The notes beneath the pieces are model-generated. The model had not been told where the DNA came from, did not search any database, and saw only the letters and a program-made list of their open reading frames with translations. From Prevotellaceae bacterium (GTDB taxonomy: Bacteria > Bacteroidota > Bacteroidia > Bacteroidales > Bacteroidaceae), in contig JAJPYW010000108.1 of NCBI GenBank assembly GCA_021204715.1, forward strand, positions 1 through 16,099: DNA of 16,099 nucleotides, written 5' to 3'. Shown here one piece after another: positions 13,935 through 16,099 of the stretch (positions are counted from its first letter, which is position 1; every line of letters begins with the position of its first letter). Position numbers and translations under genes: made by a program.

Positions 13935-16099
13935 ATGAAGAAGACATGCTGTTTTATATTTGTCGCCTGCCTTGCGGCGGCACTCTCCTTGACCGGTTGT
14001 ACAGACGAGCCCGCCCCTGCGGGCGGCACGCCCCCGGCCGGCTATAACGGCAATCCGGTGAACGCCTGCTTGGACATCAGCGTGGGCGCGCTCTCGGTGA
14101 GCATGGGCACCAAGGCCGACATGCCCGCCGCGTATTCTTTTCCCGATACCGAAGCCGAGCGCCGGATAAACGACTTGTGGGTATTCCAGTTTGACGCCGC
14201 TACAGGGGCGGCGGTGGCGCCGCCCGCTTACCGCACCGTTGAAGATGAGGACGAGCTCTCGGCCGTGCCCGTCATGTTGAGCGACAACAACGGGCGTGAG
14301 AGTGTGGTTTATGTGGTGGCCAATACCGGCAGCCCGGCATGGGGCACGCGCGGTGATTTCAGTACGGCGGCGCGGTTGAAGGCGTCGGCGCTGCCCACAC
14401 GGGAGCCTGTCTTTGTCACTGCCGACAGCGGTGCAAGCGACCTCTCCATTCCCATGCAGGGCGACAGCGGCGCCGTGTTGGTGGACGAAAAGCTCGTCGT
14501 GCCGGTGCCCGTCACGCGGATGTACGCCAAGTTGATGATTGACCCATACGTGGAGTTGACCGACGCGGAAGTCTACTCCGTAGGCGTGGGGAACGTGCCG
14601 TTGTATTGCCGTGTGGAAACCTTGTCGAACGGGTTGGACGAGACGCAAGCCGCCGCTTATCCGGATGACGTGGTATGGATAAGCCGCACCTTCACCGAAT
14701 CGATGGAGGGTGGGGACGGGAACGCTACGGGATACCGCTATGTGGTCTATGTACCCGAGAACTTGGAGGGACAGACCGCCGGCGGGGATGACGGCAAGGT
14801 GGACGACACGGACACGCCGGAAAGGGCGCTCGCGGTGAACATCGTCATCTCCCACAAGGACGAACAAGGGGGCGTGATGAACTATCCTTATACCTTCTAT
14901 CCCGGCGCCAACACCACCAACGACTACAACATCAAGCGGAACAACATCTACCGGGTAAAGGCAAACATCCGCGCCTTGAGCGAGGCGCGCGTGCCGTCGG
15001 CCAACTGCATGGTGGCCATGGAAGGGGAGACGCTCTCTTTCTTTCCTTACTACCGGGTGGAGACAGGCGGCGGGTACGACTTCACCGATTATTTGGACCC
15101 GTCGGGCGGGCGGGGCGAGAAGATAGACCACTTGGGCATCGTGTGGCAGACACCCGACTGCATCGGCGACAACAGCGACGGAAGCAAAGTGTTCATGAGC
15201 ACCCGCGGCGTTTCGCACAACGGCTACGAGCGCGTCTACGTGCAGACGAATAAAGAGGGAAATGCTTTGGTGGCCGCCTACAACGCGCAGGACCAGATTA
15301 TATGGTCTTGGCATATATGGGTGCGCACGCCTTCGAGCGGCGACCCCACCAACTTGGCCAACGCCTTGGTGTACTATACCTATTATTGGAACGAGAAGCA
15401 GATATACAGCGAAGGCTCCGGCGTGGGGCGCATAGCTGGCTACCAAATCATGCCTTGCAATATAGGGGCGTTGCAGGACGAGCCCGACTGGGACACTTTC
15501 AACACCAAGACAGCCACGGTTTCGGTGGAGAGCGACGTGGCGCGCACCTTCGGTATGTTGTACCAATGGGGACGCAAGGATCCCTTTCCGCCCATGACCA
15601 ACTCCAAAGGACCCATAGGCAACAACAACCAAGGCATCAATACGGGCTACCATGTGCACAACTACAATGAAGGGCACACGCAGACGCTCTATGGCAACGA
15701 CAACAAGACCAAAGTGACAAAGGATTCCAAAGAGACCGACGACCTTTTCCATACCCATGTGGCGCAGCCGGGCGAAGGCATCCGCTACGCCATTCAGCAC
15801 CCCACGGTGTTCTTGTGCGGCACCAAGGAGATTGCCCACTGCTATGACGCGTCCAAGAAATACCAAAAGGCCGACAGCACGGAGTATGTGAAGCACAAGG
15901 GCAATTACATGTATGGCGGCGCTTGGTCCGACGAGGACCATGACAACAAGGAGTGGGGCGGGTTGGAGCCCGATGAGAACATGAAACATTTAGGCTTGGG
16001 CATCTACCACGACGAGGGCGGCGAGATTACCTTGTACGACGACTATGGCGAGGAGAAGTCCATCTTCGACCCGTGTCCTTACGGCTGGCGCGTGGCTTC
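13935..16099 (+). CDS. Large fimbrial lipoprotein, probable tip/adhesin component (3' end outside window)
   Basis: Open reading frame running off the window; 721 codons are visible. MKKTCCFIFVACLAAALSLTGC gives a strong lipobox LTGC with Cys22. The N-terminal half resembles DUF4906-type fimbrial proteins: an ERRINDLWVFQFD strand near residue 75, VVYVVANTG, an RMYAKLMI strand, VPENLEGQ (274-281), and IKRNNIYRVKANIR (from 333) closing the second domain. The C-terminal half carries features of the Fibrobacter succinogenes major paralogous domain (FISUMP): IWSWHIWV (456-463), YQWGRKDPFP (543-552) and IFDPCPYGWRV (710-720). It starts 27 bp after the accessory subunit gene in the same operon. FISUMP-like domains are often on cell-surface proteins; a role in tip adhesion is inference. 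No stop codon or frameshift is seen. Confidence 0.82.
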   Translation, partial: MKKTCCFIFVACLAAALSLTGCTDEPAPAGGTPPAGYNGNPVNACLDISVGALSVSMGTKADMPAAYSFPDTEAERRINDLWVFQFDAATGAAVAPPAYRTVEDEDELSAVPVMLSDNNGRESVVYVVANTGSPAWGTRGDFSTAARLKASALPTREPVFVTADSGASDLSIPMQGDSGAVLVDEKLVVPVPVTRMYAKLMIDPYVELTDAEVYSVGVGNVPLYCRVETLSNGLDETQAAAYPDDVVWISRTFTESMEGGDGNATGYRYVVYVPENLEGQTAGGDDGKVDDTDTPERALAVNIVISHKDEQGGVMNYPYTFYPGANTTNDYNIKRNNIYRVKANIRALSEARVPSANCMVAMEGETLSFFPYYRVETGGGYDFTDYLDPSGGRGEKIDHLGIVWQTPDCIGDNSDGSKVFMSTRGVSHNGYERVYVQTNKEGNALVAAYNAQDQIIWSWHIWVRTPSSGDPTNLANALVYYTYYWNEKQIYSEGSGVGRIAGYQIMPCNIGALQDEPDWDTFNTKTATVSVESDVARTFGMLYQWGRKDPFPPMTNSKGPIGNNNQGINTGYHVHNYNEGHTQTLYGNDNKTKVTKDSKETDDLFHTHVAQPGEGIRYAIQHPTVFLCGTKEIAHCYDASKKYQKADSTEYVKHKGNYMYGGAWSDEDHDNKEWGGLEPDENMKHLGLGIYHDEGGEITLYDDYGEEKSIFDPCPYGWRVA

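Overview
The window reads as chromosomal DNA from a member of the Bacteroidales (phylum Bacteroidota). Three things support this: recognisable Bacteroidales protein families (NadA, a TrmH-like methyltransferase, DUF4294, type V fimbrial proteins), several promoters of the Bacteroidota TTG-N19/20-TAnnTTTG type, and weak or A-rich ribosome binding sites. I cannot assign a genus.

Region 1 (1-6277) is a housekeeping block. It starts inside leuS (leucyl-tRNA synthetase C-terminus), followed on the same strand by a YitT-family membrane protein and rdgB (ITP/XTP pyrophosphatase), ending at an intrinsic terminator. A compact structured RNA with its own promoter and terminator appears to lie between rdgB and the convergent nadA (quinolinate synthase). 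An AT-rich 474-bp gap with divergent promoters follows, then a TrmH/SpoU-family RNA methyltransferase, a convergent exported DUF4294 protein, and a divergent radical SAM protein.

Region 2 (6278-7467) is 1.2 kb without a convincing gene. Its striking content is an imperfect tandem array of 23-bp units, at least 15 in one register, whose sequence changes along the array while the period stays fixed.

Region 3 (7468 to the window end) is one same-strand operon for a type V (FimA/Mfa1-type) fimbria. It contains a DUF3575 outer-membrane-like protein, a DUF3868 protein with an OmpA-like segment and a TPR-like C-terminus, an Mfa1-family major fimbrillin, a FimB/Mfa2-family anchor lipoprotein, an accessory fimbrial subunit with an in-frame 24-bp repeat, and a large lipoprotein cut by the window edge that looks like a tip or adhesin component (DUF4906-like plus a FISUMP-like C-terminal domain). 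By analogy with Porphyromonas gingivalis, precursors would be exported as lipoproteins, trimmed at an Arg site and polymerised at the surface by strand exchange; Mfa2 anchors and the last proteins cap or decorate the fibre. The first two proteins are common companions of such operons, with unproven roles.

The most novel-looking elements are the 23-bp array upstream of the fimbrial operon, the putative ~77-nt RNA between rdgB and nadA, the tandem hairpins just before the major fimbrillin gene, and the in-frame minisatellite in the accessory subunit.
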